Part shown: positions 8,793 to 17,136 of the stretch, piece after piece
How the letters are laid out: every line of letters begins with the position of its first letter
Numbering within the stretch: position 1 is the first letter of the stretch
Assembly (NCBI GenBank): GCA_051867655.1
Contig: JBJDYV010000018.1
Coordinates: 62,001-126,000 of the forward strand
DNA length: 64,000 bases
Source of the DNA: JAJPXI01 sp051867655
GTDB lineage: Bacteria; Bacillota; Clostridia; Oscillospirales; Oscillospiraceae
Reading direction: 5' to 3'
Program-made: the position numbers and the translations under genes
Notes under the pieces: model-generated
The model's input: the letters and a program-made list of their open reading frames with translations, nothing else
What the model was told of the DNA's origin: nothing
The model's database searches: none

Positions 8793-9754
8793 AAAGCAAG
8801 CGGATCTTAGACGCCCTCGGCCAGGTGGATGAAAACTATATCGAGGAAGCCGCACCTGAGGCCACACCCAAAGGCAAAAAATACCGCTGGGTCAAGTGGG
8901 GCGCTCTGGCGGCGTGCCTGTGCCTGGTCCTCTGCGGGGCGGTCTTCTTTGTCAACCGGGATGCTCCCTCCTCCGTCGCCGATGCCAATGCCGATACCGG
9001 GATCACGGTCTCGGAGGACGGCGTAGCCATCCCGCCGGCGAACGTGACCTTAGCCGTACCGGACGATGTGGAAATGTGCTGGGCATATGCCTTTTTCATC
9101 TATCAGGGCCGTTGTTACAAGGGATACGAAACGGTCTATGATGACGCGGACCTCATCGGGGAGTACCTTGGGACTGCCGCCGGTATGCTTGACGTGTGGA
9201 CGCCGAAGGAGGGCTACGTGGAGCTGGCGGGCAACATCTCCGGCGACTTCTACAGCGTAAAAGGATATGACCCCGGCTTTATGCTCTGCATGCGGGAATC
9301 CAACGGAGCGATCCAGATCTTTATCAACGACAATGACCTGACCCTGAAATACGGGGCCGACCTGTTTGAAGACCGGTTCCACCTTTCCGGAAATTTTGAG
9401 GAAGTGCGGTATCAGACCCGCGCCTCCTGGTATAACAGCACGGACGAGATCTTTACCCTTGAGCGGGAAGCCGAACCGGTCGTGGACGATTTCGTGGCTG
9501 CGCTGAACCAGGGCGAGTTCATGCGCACCGCGGACATCCCGCTAGATGAGGGACAGCACAGCATTTACGACAAAGAGATCTATCATGTCACCTTCTGCAA
9601 GAACGACGGCATGACCATCACGCTTCGTCTGCTGGAAGGAGGCTATGTCCACTTCGGCACCTATTTCGGCGGCACCTGCGTCAAAGTGGATGAGAAGGCT
9701 TTCAACACCCTCATCGCCCTGTTTGACAGCGGAGAAGCCGCAAAGGCAGACTAA
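8789..9754 (+). CDS. Membrane-anchored partner of ECF sigma factor
   Basis: The 321-residue protein has a short cytosolic N-terminus (about 38 residues, starting MKSKRILDALGQVDENYIEEA), one membrane helix (WGALAACLCLVLCGAVFFV) and a large outside domain of no known family. Many Clostridia encode such proteins directly after ECF genes, beginning with the same RILDALGQVDENYIEEA-like segment. They are presumed to hold the sigma factor at the membrane. It lacks a recognisable zinc anti-sigma motif (HxxxCxxC). Function is inferred from coupling. Confidence 0.7.
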   Translation: MKSKRILDALGQVDENYIEEAAPEATPKGKKYRWVKWGALAACLCLVLCGAVFFVNRDAPSSVADANADTGITVSEDGVAIPPANVTLAVPDDVEMCWAYAFFIYQGRCYKGYETVYDDADLIGEYLGTAAGMLDVWTPKEGYVELAGNISGDFYSVKGYDPGFMLCMRESNGAIQIFINDNDLTLKYGADLFEDRFHLSGNFEEVRYQTRASWYNSTDEIFTLEREAEPVVDDFVAALNQGEFMRTADIPLDEGQHSIYDKEIYHVTFCKNDGMTITLRLLEGGYVHFGTYFGGTCVKVDEKAFNTLIALFDSGEAAKAD

Positions 9755-9764
9755 GATTGATAAA

Positions 9765-9798
9765 AACAAGGCCCGCGCCGTACGGCGCGGGCCTTGTT
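9765..9798. terminator. Bidirectional terminator
   Basis: A 34-nt perfect palindrome (AACAAGGCCCGCGCC and its complement) lies between the convergent ECF-partner gene and the ACT-domain gene. T and A tracts on both sides fit termination in both directions. Confidence 0.85.
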
Positions 9799-9814
9799 TC
9801 GTATTTGATTGAAA

Positions 9815-10249
9815 TTACAGCTTTTCGATCTCTTCCTGGTCGATGCACTTGACGCCCTTGGCGGCCAGCGCGGCCGCGGCGGCCTTCAGGTCCTGCACCC
9901 GGAAGATCATATAGGCGTGATTGACGTCCTTACCGCCCAGGAAGGCGTACATGTATTCCACGTTGATCTGGGCGTCGGTCAGCACCGCGACCACCCGGTT
10001 CAGGCCGCCGGGCTCATCGGGGATGGACACGCCCAGCACGGGGGTGACGCTGTGGACAAAGCCCGCGTCCTTCAGGACGGTGGTGGCGTTGTAGACGTCG
10101 TCCACGATGATGCGGACGATGCCGAAGTCGTTGGTCTCCGCCAGGGACAGGGCGCGCATGTCGATGTTGTTCTTCGCCAGCACATCCGTCATGGTATGCA
10201 GCATGCCCGGCTTGTTTTCCAGAAACACGGAGATCTGTTTGACGCTCAT
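9815..10249 (-). CDS. Tandem ACT-domain protein
   Basis: The 144-residue protein consists of two ACT domains (about 3-70 and 72-140), small-molecule-binding regulatory modules that often sense amino acids. The first starts VKQISVFLENKPGMLHTMTDVLAKNNID, the second VLGVSIPDEPGGLNRVVAVL. An upstream ATG exists, but GAGGAGGAACGGAT positions the ATG at 10249 as the start. It is the last gene of the ior-paaK operon. ACT proteins commonly follow phenylacetate-CoA ligase genes in anaerobes, which suggests allosteric control of that enzyme. Confidence 0.88.
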   Translation of the reverse strand: MSVKQISVFLENKPGMLHTMTDVLAKNNIDMRALSLAETNDFGIVRIIVDDVYNATTVLKDAGFVHSVTPVLGVSIPDEPGGLNRVVAVLTDAQINVEYMYAFLGGKDVNHAYMIFRVQDLKAAAAALAAKGVKCIDQEEIEKL

Positions 10250-10263
10250 ATCCGTTCCTCCTC

Positions 10264-11565
10264 TCAAATCTTGCGCTTGTCGATGACGCGCACGGCCTTG
10301 CCCTCGCTGCGGACGATGGACTTGGGGGCCACCAGGGTGACCTTGGCGGCCAGACCCAGCATGGAGCGCAGGCCGTCCACCAGTTCCTTCTGGCGGCGCT
10401 CGATCTCGCCCAGGTTGTCGGTGAACATCTCGGGGGTCATCTCCACCTGGACGTCCAGGGTGTCGGTGTTCTTGACGCGGTCCACGATGATCTGATAGTT
10501 GGCGGGATAGCCGTTGTTCAGCAGAACGGTCTCGATCTGGGACGGGAACACGTTGACGCCGCGGATGATCAGCATGTCGTCGCTGCGGCCCATGGGCTTA
10601 TGCATCTTCACATGGGTACGGCCGCAGGAGCACTTCTCCCGGGAGAGCACGCAGATGTCGCGGGTGCGGTAGCGGATCAAGGGGAAGGCCTCCTTGGTGA
10701 TGGAGGTGAATACCAGCTCGCCCTTGGAGCCCTCGGGCAGGACCTCGCCGGTCTCGGGGTCGATGATCTCGGCGATGAAGTGGTCCTCGTTGATGTGCAT
10801 GCCGGTCTGGGCAGAGCACTCGAAGGACACGCCCGGGCCGGACAGCTCGGTCAGGCCGTAGATGTCGTAGGCCTTGATGCCCAGGGTGCTCTCGATGTCC
10901 CGGCGCATCTCCTCGCTCCAGGCCTCGGCGCCGAAGATGCCCGCCTTCAGGGGGATCTGGTCCGGGGTCATGCCCATCTCCTTCATAGTCTCGGCCAGAT
11001 AGGCGGCGTAGGAGGGGGTGCAGCACAGGATGGTGGTGCTCAGGTCGCGGATGAACATGATCTGCCGCTCGGTGTTGCCGGAGGAGGTGGGGATGGTCAG
11101 GCAGCCCACCTTGTGGGAGCCGCCGTTCAGGCCGGGTCCGCCGGTGAACAGGCCGTAGCCGTAGGAGACCTGGCACACGTCCTCATCGGTGCCGCCGGCG
11201 GCCACGATGGCGCGGGCGCAGCAGTCCTCCCACAGGTCGATGTCGTGCTGGGTGTAGAAGGCCACCACCCGCTTGCCGGTGGTGCCGGAGGTGGACTGAA
11301 TGCGCACGCACTCCTTCAGCGGCTTGGCCAGCAGGCCGTAGGGATAGGCTTCACGCAGGTCGGCCTTGCTCAGGAAGGGCAGCTTGTGCAGGTCCTCGGT
11401 CCCCTTGATGTCCTCCGGGGTCAGGCCCTTCTCCTCCATCTTCTTGCGGTAGTAAGGCACATTGTCCCAGACATGCTTGACCTGCTTGACCAGGCGCTCA
11501 TCCTGCCAGGCCTTGATTTGCTCGCGGGGGGCACATTCGATCTCAGGCTGATAATAACGCTCCAT
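10264..11565 (-). CDS. Phenylacetate-CoA ligase (PaaK family)
   Basis: This 433-residue adenylate-forming enzyme activates an aryl or short acyl acid to its CoA thioester with ATP. The P-loop-like motif STSGTTGKR lies near residue 92, AYDIYGLTE near 235, and a C-terminal AMP-binding domain contains RSDDMLIIRGVNVFPSQIE. The length and motifs fit PaaK. Next to indolepyruvate:ferredoxin oxidoreductase it probably works in the opposite direction, making ATP from aryl-acetyl-CoA during aromatic amino acid fermentation. That direction is inferred. Confidence 0.92.
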   Translation of the reverse strand: MERYYQPEIECAPREQIKAWQDERLVKQVKHVWDNVPYYRKKMEEKGLTPEDIKGTEDLHKLPFLSKADLREAYPYGLLAKPLKECVRIQSTSGTTGKRVVAFYTQHDIDLWEDCCARAIVAAGGTDEDVCQVSYGYGLFTGGPGLNGGSHKVGCLTIPTSSGNTERQIMFIRDLSTTILCCTPSYAAYLAETMKEMGMTPDQIPLKAGIFGAEAWSEEMRRDIESTLGIKAYDIYGLTELSGPGVSFECSAQTGMHINEDHFIAEIIDPETGEVLPEGSKGELVFTSITKEAFPLIRYRTRDICVLSREKCSCGRTHVKMHKPMGRSDDMLIIRGVNVFPSQIETVLLNNGYPANYQIIVDRVKNTDTLDVQVEMTPEMFTDNLGEIERRQKELVDGLRSMLGLAAKVTLVAPKSIVRSEGKAVRVIDKRKI

Positions 11566-11605
11566 GTTCCATCATCTCGCAATCTATATTTATTTTTAAA
11601 TTTCT

Positions 11606-12178
11606 TTATGCGTTCTTGCCCAGTTCAAAGGCTTTTTTGTTCAGTTCCAGGAATTTCGGCGGTACGCAGGCCTCGATGGCCTCCTGCCAGGTCTCCTCGG
11701 GGAAGCCGAAATAGTTGGACAGCCGGCCCAGAAGCACGATGTTCACGGCCTTGCTGCTGCCCGCCTGCTCCGCCAGGGACAGGCAGTCCAGAGCGTCCAC
11801 CCTGGCGCCGGTGGCCTTCAGCTTCTCCACCAGGTTCTCCGGGTACTGCGCCGCGCCGGTGATGACCGGCATGGGGTCGATCTGCTGGGTGTTGGTGACG
11901 ATCTGGCCGTCCGCCTTCAGGTAGGGCAGCCAGCGGGCCGCCTCCAGCAGTTCAAAGGAGATGATAAAGTCCGCCTCCCCCTGGTCAATGATGGGGGACG
12001 CCACCTTGTCGCCGTAGCGCACATAGGTGACTACGCTGCCGCCGCGCTGGCTCATGCCGTGGACTTCCGAAACCTTGACATCGTAGCCCTGGGTCAGCAG
12101 CAGATGGCCCAGCAGCTTGCTGGCCAACAGGGAGCCCTGTCCGCCCACGCCGACGATCATGACATTTTTGGTCTCCAT
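11606..12178 (-). CDS. iorB: Indolepyruvate oxidoreductase subunit beta
   Basis: IorB is the gamma-type subunit of the 2-oxoacid:ferredoxin oxidoreductase that converts aryl pyruvates to aryl-acetyl-CoA. The 190-residue protein begins METKNVMIVGVGGQGSLLASKLLG, the typical domain start, followed by EVHGMSQRGGSV. The frame extends upstream, but GGAGGGCTGAAC at the end of iorA fits the ATG at 12178. The iorA stop lies 2 nt upstream. Confidence 0.94.
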   Translation of the reverse strand: METKNVMIVGVGGQGSLLASKLLGHLLLTQGYDVKVSEVHGMSQRGGSVVTYVRYGDKVASPIIDQGEADFIISFELLEAARWLPYLKADGQIVTNTQQIDPMPVITGAAQYPENLVEKLKATGARVDALDCLSLAEQAGSSKAVNIVLLGRLSNYFGFPEETWQEAIEACVPPKFLELNKKAFELGKNA

Positions 12179-12180
12179 GT

Positions 12181-13917
12181 TCAGCCCTCCTTCTTCCGGA
12201 ACGCGCCGAAGGCGCACATCTGTTCACACACGCCGCAGCCCACGCACTGGGTGGCGTCCACGTGCGCCTTGCCGTCCCGCATGGAGATGGCGGGACAGCC
12301 GATCTTCATGCACGCCCGGCAGCCCTTGCACGCAGCCGGGTCGATGCTCAGGGGCGGCTTGTGCTTGACATACTTCAGCAGGGCGCAGGGCCGGCGGGAG
12401 ATGATGACCGACGGCTCATCGGCGGCCAGCTCCTCCTTCAGGGTCTTGTCGCACTCCGCCAGATTATACGGATCGACCACGCGCACGCGGTTGAAGCCCA
12501 TGGCATGGCACAGGGCCTCCAGGTCGATCTTGCCGGCCGGCTCGCCCTTGATGTTATAGCCCGTGGTGGGGTTCTGCTGATGGCCGGTCATGCCGGTGAT
12601 GGAGTTGTCCAGGATGATGACCGTGGAGTTGGACTGGTTGTAGGCGATGTTGGCCAGGCCGGTCATGCCGGAGTGCATAAAAGTGGAGTCGCCGATGACG
12701 GCCACCGTGTTCCGCTCCCCCTTCTCGCCCAGGGCCTTGTTGAAGCCGTGGACAGCAGAGACGGAGGCGCCCATACAGAGAGTCATCTCCATGGCCGCCA
12801 GGGGGGCCACCGCGCCCAGGGTGTAGCAGCCAATGTCGCCCAGGACGGTGCAGCGGTTCTTGTTCAGGGTGTAGAACAGGCCGCGGTGGGGACAGCCGGC
12901 GCACATGACGGGCGGGCGGTTGGGAATGGCCTCGTCCAGGGCCTTTCCGGTATGTACGGTGCCGCCCAGACGCTGGGCGATCAGGTTCTGGGAGAACTCG
13001 TCCTCCAGGGGAAGCACATCCTTGCCGGAGACGGTCAGGCCCAGCATACGGCAGTGGTTTTCAATGATGGGGTCCAGCTCCTCCACCACCACCAGCTTGT
13101 CCACTTTGGCGGCGAAGTCCCGGATCAGCTTGACGGGCAGGGGGTTAGCCATGCCCAGCTTCAGCACGGAAACAGAGTCACCGAAGACCTCTTTCACGTA
13201 CTGATAGGACGTGGAGGAGGTGATGATACCCATGGCGGTGCCGCCCATCTCCACCCGGTTGACGGGAGCGGTCTCCGCCCACTCGGTCAGCTTGCGGGTG
13301 CGCTCCTCCACCAGGGGGTGGCGCCGCTTGGCCATGGCGGGCATCATGACGTACTTATTGATGTTCTTCACATAGGGGACGGGCTCCGGCACCACCCGCT
13401 CGCCGGGTTCCACCACCGACTGGGAGTGGGACACCCGGGTGCACATTTTCAGCAGCACGGGGGTGTCAAACTGCTCGGACAGCTCGTAGGCCAGCTTGGT
13501 AAACTCCAGCGCCTCGGCGGAGTCGGCGGGCTCCAGCATGGGCACCTTGGCGGCGAAGGCGTGGTGGCGGGAGTCCTGCTCGTTTTGGGAGGAGTGCATC
13601 CCCGCGTCGTCGGCCACCCCGATGACCAGGCCGGCGTTAACGCCGGTGTAGGACATGGTGAACAGGGGGTCGGCCGCCACGTTCAGGCCCACGTGCTTCA
13701 TGCCGCAGAACGAACGCTTGCCCGCCAGGCTGGCGCCGAAGGCCACCTCCAGGGCCACCTTCTCATTGGGCGCCCATTCGCAGTAGATCTCGTCGTACTT
13801 GGCGGCTTCCTCCGTGATCTCGGTGCTGGGTGTGCCGGGGTAGCTGGAAATGACACTGCAGCCTGCCTCATACAGGCCGCGGGCAACGGCTGCGTTGCCC
13901 AACATCAGCTGTTTCAT
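12181..13917 (-). CDS. iorA: Indolepyruvate oxidoreductase subunit alpha
   Basis: IorA is the TPP- and Fe-S-containing large subunit of the aryl-pyruvate:ferredoxin oxidoreductase. The N-terminal pyrimidine-binding domain is followed by a TPP domain (MCAGCPHRGLFY at about 350; GDIGCYTLG; GDSTFMHSG). Two C-terminal ferredoxin motifs follow, CKGCRACMKIGCP and CVGCGVCEQMC. The 578-residue length is normal. It is the second gene of yerC-iorA-iorB-paaK-ACT, a unit for oxidative use of aromatic or branched amino acids that yields reduced ferredoxin. Confidence 0.96.
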   Translation of the reverse strand: MKQLMLGNAAVARGLYEAGCSVISSYPGTPSTEITEEAAKYDEIYCEWAPNEKVALEVAFGASLAGKRSFCGMKHVGLNVAADPLFTMSYTGVNAGLVIGVADDAGMHSSQNEQDSRHHAFAAKVPMLEPADSAEALEFTKLAYELSEQFDTPVLLKMCTRVSHSQSVVEPGERVVPEPVPYVKNINKYVMMPAMAKRRHPLVEERTRKLTEWAETAPVNRVEMGGTAMGIITSSTSYQYVKEVFGDSVSVLKLGMANPLPVKLIRDFAAKVDKLVVVEELDPIIENHCRMLGLTVSGKDVLPLEDEFSQNLIAQRLGGTVHTGKALDEAIPNRPPVMCAGCPHRGLFYTLNKNRCTVLGDIGCYTLGAVAPLAAMEMTLCMGASVSAVHGFNKALGEKGERNTVAVIGDSTFMHSGMTGLANIAYNQSNSTVIILDNSITGMTGHQQNPTTGYNIKGEPAGKIDLEALCHAMGFNRVRVVDPYNLAECDKTLKEELAADEPSVIISRRPCALLKYVKHKPPLSIDPAACKGCRACMKIGCPAISMRDGKAHVDATQCVGCGVCEQMCAFGAFRKKEG

Positions 13918-13923
13918 CTTGCT

Positions 13924-14244
13924 TTATTCCTCTCCTTCCGGTCGATCTTCGGCCAGTTTTTCGCGCAAAATCACATCCCGCATGACGCCGCCCGCGCCGC
14001 CGTCCAGCATGGAACGCCGGACACGGCTGATGGTGGCGCTGCTGGCGCCGGTTTTTTCCAGAATGTCCAAATAGACCAACCCCTGCTGCAGATAGATCGC
14101 CACGTCAAACCGCTGCTCCATGGCACGCAGCTCCGCCGGGGTACACAGGTCCTCAAAAAACTTACAGCACTCCTCCGGGGATTTCAATTTCATAATGGTC
14201 TCAAACAGAGCCATGCTGTGCTCCTTTTTCCCTGTTTTTGACAT
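13924..14244 (-). CDS. TrpR-related YerC/YecD repressor
   Basis: The protein is a TrpR-superfamily helix-turn-helix regulator of the YerC/YecD type. SPEECCKFFEDLCTPAELRAMEQRFDVA leads into the recognition segment TGASSATISRVRRSM. Two in-frame ATGs, at 14244 and 14214, each carry a strong and almost identical leader (AAAGGAGCACGGC and AAAGGAGCACAGC). The shorter form (96 residues) matches the usual family start. The gene ends 6 nt before iorA, so it probably controls the aryl-pyruvate operon in response to an aromatic amino acid. Confidence 0.85.
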   Translation of the reverse strand: MSKTGKKEHSMALFETIMKLKSPEECCKFFEDLCTPAELRAMEQRFDVAIYLQQGLVYLDILEKTGASSATISRVRRSMLDGGAGGVMRDVILREKLAEDRPEGEE

Positions 14245-14364
14245 GCCGTGCTCCTTTCGTACTGCTCATACTGTAAAGCGGTACACTTTAGTCCTTTCCA
14301 TCTTAACACATTAAAGCGCGAAACGTAAATAGGGTATTTCAATTTTTTCTGCCGGGACGGAAAA

Positions 14365-14400
14365 AAATGGGGAAAAAGCGCGGTGGCTTTCCCCCCATTT
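14365..14400 (-). terminator. Terminator of radical SAM/rfbA unit
   Basis: The AAATGGGGGGAAAGC and GCTTTTTCCCCATTT arms are followed on the minus strand by a run of T, 23 nt after the radical SAM stop. Confidence 0.75.
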
Positions 14401-14422
14401 CAACTCAACTTATTCGGATGCT

Positions 14423-15772
14423 TCAACGCAGGGTGCGCCGGCGGCGCAGGTCGCGCAGCAGGACCCGCCCCAGGTAGGCGGGCGTGACGAACCGGTACGC
14501 ACCCCGCAGCCACCCCAGCAGGGCGGTACGCACCAGCAGCAGACGGTACTGGTGCATGAACTGCCGCCTGGTCAGCTTTTCCGGCGGCAGCAAAAGCCGG
14601 GTCAGATCCCAGCGCCGCAGGTCGGTGTCCAGCAGGTCGTCCTTCCGCTCCTGGTAAAAGGGCGTGGGAGGAATCGGCGTCAGCACCTGCACTGAGACGT
14701 ATTTCAGCCCCATCCGCTTCACCCAGCGGTACAGGTTCCGGAACTCCTCTTTCCCGTACGCCGGGTCGGCCAGCAGCAGGGCCACGCACTCGCCGCCCGC
14801 CGCGTGGATCGTCCGGACGCAGGCCTCGTTGATCCCCCGGTCGGTCCCCTTGGACCAGGCGTCCAGCTTCGCGTTTTCGATCCCCTCCAGCCCCACGGCA
14901 AACCGGCGTACTCCCGCTTTTACCAGCCGGGCCGTCAGCGCCGGGTGGGCCGCCACGAAGTCGGCCCGGGCGTAGCAGACGAAGGTCTTGTGAATATTCC
15001 GCTCCTCCAGCCCGTCCAGGAAGGCGCTGACCCGGGTCTCGTCCAGAAGAAAGTCGGAGTCCACGATAAAAACGTTTTCCGCCTCCATACTCTCCAGCTC
15101 CGCGAACACCCTTTCCAGGCTGCGGGCCTGATACCGCCCGCCGTGGAGGTTGCGCCCATAGCAGAAGCTGCACTGATAGGGACAGGACGCCGCCGTTTTC
15201 AGGCTTGAGGTCCGCTCCAGGTCCAGATAGCGGAACCACCGGGCGTTTTCGCGCCATCCCATGCGCTCCGGCAGAGGCAGATCGTCCAGGTCGGGCGGGT
15301 CATAGGAATTCTCGGTCCAGCCCTTCTCCGTGCGCCAGCACAGGCCAGAAACCTCTTCGCACCGGCGGTGCCCCGCCAGCAACGAGGCCAGTTCGCCCAC
15401 ATTCTCACTGCGGAAGACATAGTCCACCTCCGGCCAGTACAGCCGCCGGTAATTGAGCTGGGCGTGTACGCCGCCGATGACCACGGTACAGGCCGGGCAG
15501 CATCTTTTTGCCAGGGCGGCCATCCGCCGCATGGGGCCCTCCTGAGTCAGATAGCCCGTCAGGGCCACCACGTCCGGCCGCACCTCGTTCAGGACGGCGG
15601 AAAAGGCCCGGTTCTCCGTAATGGCGTCATAGAGCACCGGCTCCAGACCCTCCCCGCGGAAGGCCGCGGCCAGGTAATACAGCTCCAGCGGCTCGCAGTC
15701 CATGGCGCCGAACACCGCCAGCGGATTGCGCAGCAGAGGCCGGACCAGCAGGACCCTGCGAGGGACGCTCAT
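14423..15772 (-). CDS. B12-binding-domain radical SAM protein
   Basis: The 449-residue protein has an N-terminal cobalamin-binding-like Rossmann domain (about 1-135), a radical SAM core with the cluster motif CPYQCSFC (C197, C201, C204), and a basic C-terminal helical region. The usual cobalamin lower-ligand DxHxxG motif is not evident, so B12 may be bound base-off or not at all. Relatives are methylases or ring-forming enzymes, and the substrate is unknown. Its ATG overlaps the rfbA stop by four bases, linking it to nucleotide-sugar synthesis. Confidence 0.85.
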   Translation of the reverse strand: MSVPRRVLLVRPLLRNPLAVFGAMDCEPLELYYLAAAFRGEGLEPVLYDAITENRAFSAVLNEVRPDVVALTGYLTQEGPMRRMAALAKRCCPACTVVIGGVHAQLNYRRLYWPEVDYVFRSENVGELASLLAGHRRCEEVSGLCWRTEKGWTENSYDPPDLDDLPLPERMGWRENARWFRYLDLERTSSLKTAASCPYQCSFCYGRNLHGGRYQARSLERVFAELESMEAENVFIVDSDFLLDETRVSAFLDGLEERNIHKTFVCYARADFVAAHPALTARLVKAGVRRFAVGLEGIENAKLDAWSKGTDRGINEACVRTIHAAGGECVALLLADPAYGKEEFRNLYRWVKRMGLKYVSVQVLTPIPPTPFYQERKDDLLDTDLRRWDLTRLLLPPEKLTRRQFMHQYRLLLVRTALLGWLRGAYRFVTPAYLGRVLLRDLRRRRTLR

Positions 15773-16629
15773 AGGCTCAGCAGATACTGGCCGTACAGCG
15801 TGGTGCGCATTTCCGTGCCGACGGCGTCCTTCTGTTCCTTCGTGATGAAGCCCTTACGCCAGGCAGTTTCCTCGATGCAGCCAATGTAGCGGCCGCTCCC
15901 GGCCTGCAGGCGCTTGATCCCGGCGGCGGCCGCCAGCAGGCTGTCGGCGGTGCCCGCGTCAAACCAGGTGAATTCCCGGTCCAGCAGGGCCACCTTCAGC
16001 TGGCCCCGGCGCATGTACTCAATGTTCACATCGGTGATCTCCAGTTCGCCCCGGGCGGAGGGCGTCAGGTTCCCGGCAATCCCGCTGGCCTGGCTGTCGT
16101 AGAAATACAGGCCGGGGACAATGTAGTTGGACTTGGGCTGCTTGGGCTTTTCCTCCAGGCTGAGTACGTTGCCCTGAGCGTCAAACTTCACCACGCCGAA
16201 GGGGCGGGGGTCGTCCACATAATAGCCGAAGATGGTGGCCCCCTCCTCATGGGCGATGGCCTGAGAAAGGCTCTCCCCGAAGTGGGGGGAGAAGAAAATG
16301 TTGTCCCCCAGCACCAGGCACACCCGGTCACCGTCAATGAACCGTTCGCCCAGGATCAGGGCGTCGGCAATGCCCCGGGCCACGGGCTGTTCCATATAGG
16401 AGATGCGCACGCCCAGCGCTCTGCCGTCGCCCAGCAGGCGGCGGAAGGCCTCGATCTCTCCGTGGGGCGGGGTGATGATCAGGATGTCCCGGATCCCCGC
16501 CTGGAGCAGGACGTCCAGAGGGTAATAGATCATGGGCTTGTCATAGATCGGAAGCAGCGGCTTACACACCGGATAGGTCATGGGATACAGACGGGTCCCC
16601 TTGCCCGCCGCCAGGATGATTCCTTTCAT
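15769..16629 (-). CDS. rfbA: Glucose-1-phosphate thymidylyltransferase
   Basis: This enzyme makes dTDP-glucose from glucose-1-phosphate and dTTP, the first step towards dTDP-rhamnose. The signature GKGTRLYPMTYPVCKPLLPIYDKPMI-type start is intact, as are GDNIFF and VKFDAQGNVLSLEEKP. The 286-residue length is normal. AAAGGAGCGTCGAT precedes the ATG. No rfbB, rfbC or rfbD lies nearby, so the rest of the pathway must be elsewhere. The tight overlap with a radical SAM gene is unusual for rfbA. Confidence 0.94.
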   Translation of the reverse strand: MKGIILAAGKGTRLYPMTYPVCKPLLPIYDKPMIYYPLDVLLQAGIRDILIITPPHGEIEAFRRLLGDGRALGVRISYMEQPVARGIADALILGERFIDGDRVCLVLGDNIFFSPHFGESLSQAIAHEEGATIFGYYVDDPRPFGVVKFDAQGNVLSLEEKPKQPKSNYIVPGLYFYDSQASGIAGNLTPSARGELEITDVNIEYMRRGQLKVALLDREFTWFDAGTADSLLAAAAGIKRLQAGSGRYIGCIEETAWRKGFITKEQKDAVGTEMRTTLYGQYLLSL

Positions 16630-16668
16630 ATCGACGCTCCTTTATCAGGTTGTCATAATATCAATTTC

Positions 16669-16697
16669 AGTGTACCACGTCCGGGCCTGAATTGCAA
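16669..16697 (-). promoter_or_regulatory. Sigma-A promoter of rfbA
   Basis: Minus-strand TTGCAA (16692-16697) and TACACT (16669-16674) are 17 nt apart, about 40 nt before the rfbA ATG. Confidence 0.6.
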
Positions 16698-16741
16698 CGG
16701 GACTGAGGAAGGAATTTCCTGCACTTTTTTCTGGAAAAAGT

Positions 16742-16770
16742 TTGACAGAACTCTTACCATGTGTTACAAT
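16742..16770 (+). promoter_or_regulatory. Sigma-A promoter with extended -10
   Basis: TTGACA (16742-16747), a 17-nt spacer and TACAAT (16765-16770) preceded by TGT form a near-consensus promoter for the small gene at 16801. The adjacent wall-hydrolase gene may also be read from it. Confidence 0.8.
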
Positions 16771-16800
16771 TTGGTTACAAAAATTTGAAAGGTGATTTTG

Positions 16801-17091
16801 ATGGCTGACGAGAAGATTCCGCTGGAGTATAAAGGACACCCTCTCCGCCGGAAAGACAATCTGATTTACTACGGCAGCATGGCCGAGAAATATATCATTA
16901 TGCTTCAGGTTATGAGCAGCAAAAAGGTCGATGACCTGGACGTCGCCACCAAGGTGGCGGTCCAGCTTCAGCTGACCGATCCCGACCTGAAATCCCGTGA
17001 CCGGGTGGTCAAAAAGACCGAAAAGGACAGCCTGTACGCCGCGATGGACGTGGCCGCCGTCTGGCTGGAACGCGCGCTGGCCGGCAAATAA
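16801..17091 (+). CDS. Conserved small protein of unknown function
   Basis: The 96-residue soluble protein begins MADEKIPLEYKGHPLRRKDN and contains alternating charged and hydrophobic helices. GAAAGGTGATTTTG precedes the ATG at 16801, which is preferred to an upstream ATG 9 nt away. It has no signal peptide, cysteine pair or recognised domain. A very strong promoter drives it, so it is probably abundant. The NlpC/P60 gene starts 45 nt downstream. Confidence 0.72.
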   Translation: MADEKIPLEYKGHPLRRKDNLIYYGSMAEKYIIMLQVMSSKKVDDLDVATKVAVQLQLTDPDLKSRDRVVKKTEKDSLYAAMDVAAVWLERALAGK

Positions 17092-17136
17092 TCCGTACCC
17101 ACCACAAATGATGACAATGTCGGGAGGTTACCCCCT

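Noticed and set aside
12262..14241. A 659-codon open frame antisense to iorA
   Set aside because: iorA is clearly coding on the minus strand. The His/Gly/Val/Leu-rich translation is typical of antisense GC-rich DNA.
14275..14300. Operator for the TrpR-like regulator (ACTAAAG...CTTTACAGT)
   Set aside because: The two halves match only after shifting one by two bases, so the dyad is too weak to list as a feature.
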